From SOKG01 sp964502665 (GTDB lineage Bacteria; Chloroflexota; Dehalococcoidia; SZUA-161), in assembly GCA_964502665.1 (NCBI GenBank), contig CAZCXP010000149.1:1-5850 (forward strand): a DNA stretch of 5,850 nt. Direction: 5' to 3'. The position numbers and the translations under genes were made by a program. Each line of letters opens with the position of its first letter. The stretch's first letter is position 1. The notes below the pieces were generated by a model. It ran no database searches, was not told the DNA's origin, and worked only from the letters and a program-made list of their open reading frames with translations. Below are positions 4,431-5,850 of this stretch, piece by piece.

Positions 4431-5114
4431 ATGGTGGATGATATACTTAGCCTCATGAAAGAAAATGTCATCCAGGGGAGAGTAACTCGGGATGATGAGG
4501 GGCTGGAGGGGGGGATGGAAGGACAGCCTGGGGTTGTTGAGCTTACCGAGGAAGCCATCGCCCGCGGCATAAATGCGGAGGACATAATCAACAAGGGACT
4601 TACTGCGGGCATGGTCACTGTGGGCCAGAAATTCGAGGCCAAGCAATACTATATCCCAGACATGCTGGCCTCCGCTGAGGCCGTGGGAGCAGCCATGACG
4701 ATATTGGAGCCCCACCTTAGCAAGAGTGGTATGAAGCCTAAGGGCAAGATAATTGTGGCCACGGTAAGAGGAGACCTTCACGATATCGGGAAGAACATTG
4801 TCTCCATATTGCTTCGGGGAGCTGGTTATACGGTCAACGATCTGGGAAATAACATTGATGCTCAGACTATCGTGGACGCCGTAAGAGAACAGAGGCCCCA
4901 ATTCCTGGGCTTATCCGCATTGCTAACCAGCACTATGAGGTATATGGTGGATGTCATCGAGGCGCTGACGGAGAGCGGGCTTAGGGAGAGCGTGAAGGTC
5001 ATCGTTGGCGGAGCCCCGGTCTCGGAAGAATTCGCTGTGAGCATAGGTGCAGACGGCTATGGGGCAGACGGTTTTGATGCGGTACGAGTTGTGGAATCCC
5101 TGTCCTCTGCTTAG
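4431..5114 (+). CDS. Corrinoid (B12-binding) methyl-carrier protein, MtbC/MttC/MtgC type
   Basis: The 227-residue product carries a corrinoid cofactor whose cobalt cycles between Co(I) and methyl-Co(III), receiving methyl groups from an MttB-like enzyme and giving them to the pterin enzyme. The N-terminal helical cap domain spans about 1-100 (ELTEEAIARGI, EDIINKGLTAGMVTVGQKFE, YYIPDMLASAEAV). The Rossmann-like B12 domain follows, with DLHDIGKN (115-122), where His117 is the lower cobalt ligand of the DxHxxG motif. SALLT (162-166) corresponds to the SxL motif, and VGGAPV (192-197) is the GG motif. Between the first helix and the rest of the cap is a Gly/Glu/Asp-rich segment (about 17-36, RVTRDDEGLEGGMEGQPGVV) that looks longer than in textbook family members. 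GAGGGAG (4421-4427) lies three bases before the ATG. The stop is TAG, another ordinary use of amber in this operon. Confidence 0.94.
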   Translation: MVDDILSLMKENVIQGRVTRDDEGLEGGMEGQPGVVELTEEAIARGINAEDIINKGLTAGMVTVGQKFEAKQYYIPDMLASAEAVGAAMTILEPHLSKSGMKPKGKIIVATVRGDLHDIGKNIVSILLRGAGYTVNDLGNNIDAQTIVDAVREQRPQFLGLSALLTSTMRYMVDVIEALTESGLRESVKVIVGGAPVSEEFAVSIGADGYGADGFDAVRVVESLSSA

Positions 5115-5191
5115 GTAGGGCTCCACTGATACTTTCCCAGATAGCCTGCAAATGCGCTCACTACAGCTCAAGACGGAACTGAGAATCTAAC

Positions 5192-5198
5192 GAGGAGA
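5192..5198 (+). promoter_or_regulatory. Ribosome binding site that fixes a GTG start
   Basis: GAGGAGA lies six bases before the GTG at 5205. It is the best Shine-Dalgarno match in the gap after the corrinoid gene and decides in favour of GTG over the downstream in-frame ATG at 5247, which would remove conserved N-terminal sequence. Confidence 0.75.
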
Positions 5199-5204
5199 GA
5201 TAAG

Positions 5205-5850
5205 GTGCCCAGAGAAGGAATCCTGATTGATACCCCTTACGAGAGGATGACCAAGGAGCAGGTAACGCAGATTCACCAGGCTTCTATGGAGATTCTGAAT
5301 GACCCTGGCCTGATGTGTTTTAATCGCGAGGCCGCGGAGATATTCCATGGCAACGGTGCGGAGGTTACGTCCGTTTCTCCCAGCGACCATCCCTGCTGGC
5401 TTGTGAAGATTCCGGAGAGACTTGTCCTCGATGCTCTCGATAGCGCACCTAAGACGGTTAAGCTGGGTGCCAGGAACCCGGACAACAGTCTGATAATGAA
5501 CGGTGAGGAGCCCAGGGTACACTTCATTTCTGGCTCTGAAACCAATATCTGGCTGGATGTCGATTTTCCAACCTATGTTAAGAAATCCGGCCCCGGTACT
5601 GAGATTAAGGTGCCCGAATTTCACCCGCGACGCGGTACCGTTGCTGACCTGTGCCAGTCAGCGCATGTCTGTGAGCACCTTGAGACCCTGGATGGCTACA
5701 TCCGTACCGTAAACATCCAGGATAAAGACATAACAGAGGATAATAAGGATGTTAACAAATTCTTCGCCTCCCTAAATAATACCACCAAGCATTTCATGTC
5801 GGGGCTGACCAGCCTGAAACAACTGGATAACGTGGTCACCATGGCGAAGC
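5205..5850 (+). CDS. Second MttB-superfamily methyltransferase, N-terminal part (runs off the window)
   Basis: The frame is open from GTG 5205 to the edge, 215 residues and one extra base, so perhaps the first 45% of the protein is present. Family features are the N-terminal MTKEQVTQIHQASMEILNDP (15-34), a WLVKIPERLVLDALDSAPK segment (65-83) followed by TVKLGARNP, and DVNKFFASLNNTTKHFMSG (182-200). The last aligns with DVNRFFAALDNTTKH of the first MttB-like gene. Compared with that paralogue, the stretch at about 110-181 is longer and differently composed (SETNIWLDVDFPTYVKKSG, then EIKVPEFHPRRGT), so the two probably act on different substrates or partners. The pyrrolysine-equivalent region lies outside the window and cannot be judged. 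It follows the corrinoid gene by 90 bases on the same strand and is likely co-transcribed. The gap shows no promoter or terminator that I can identify. Confidence 0.9.
   Translation, partial: MPREGILIDTPYERMTKEQVTQIHQASMEILNDPGLMCFNREAAEIFHGNGAEVTSVSPSDHPCWLVKIPERLVLDALDSAPKTVKLGARNPDNSLIMNGEEPRVHFISGSETNIWLDVDFPTYVKKSGPGTEIKVPEFHPRRGTVADLCQSAHVCEHLETLDGYIRTVNIQDKDITEDNKDVNKFFASLNNTTKHFMSGLTSLKQLDNVVTMAK

Overview
The window looks like a piece of an anaerobic bacterial chromosome, moderately GC-rich in its genes. It is built around a corrinoid-dependent methyl-transfer operon of the MttB/glycine-betaine type. Many MttB-superfamily genes, methyltetrahydrofolate:corrinoid methyltransferases and small corrinoid proteins occur in acetogens, sulfate reducers and subsurface Chloroflexota (Dehalococcoidia-like). 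The palindromic intergenic repeats and the stand-alone four-helix-bundle gene also fit such a genome. The phylum is a guess; nothing here fixes it.

Left third (1-1551). The window opens in what may be the 3' end of a gene (2-181) whose last codons lie inside an 88-bp palindromic repeat (96-183). That repeat is itself nested within a longer imperfect inverted repeat (51-71 / 214-234). Two pyrimidine/purine hairpins follow (346-421). A small winged-helix-like gene (590-907) has its own sigma70-like promoter (512-540). The next ~640 bp carry no convincing gene. They hold a hairpin (990-1035), a good sigma70-like promoter (1132-1160) and a leader of nearly 400 nt. The leader has a stem-loop, a widely spaced exact 12-bp inverted repeat and a 19-codon upstream ORF.

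Right two thirds (1552-5850). All genes are on the + strand: an MttB-family methyltransferase without pyrrolysine (1582-3021), a four-helix-bundle gene (3063-3407), a pterin-binding methyltransferase related to AcsE/MtgA (3519-4328), a corrinoid-binding protein (4431-5114), and a second, divergent MttB-family gene that starts with GTG and runs off the window (5205-5850). Working model (inference): each MttB-like enzyme demethylates a quaternary amine or other methylated compound onto the Co(I) corrinoid protein, and the pterin enzyme passes the methyl group to tetrahydrofolate for the Wood-Ljungdahl or C1 pool. The substrate cannot be read from sequence.

The four-helix-bundle gene has no evident role in this pathway. 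It sits between operon genes, is lower in GC than they are, and is flanked by short direct repeats and an imperfect terminal inverted repeat. This looks like a small inserted cassette and is the most unusual structure in the window, together with the long leader of the operon.
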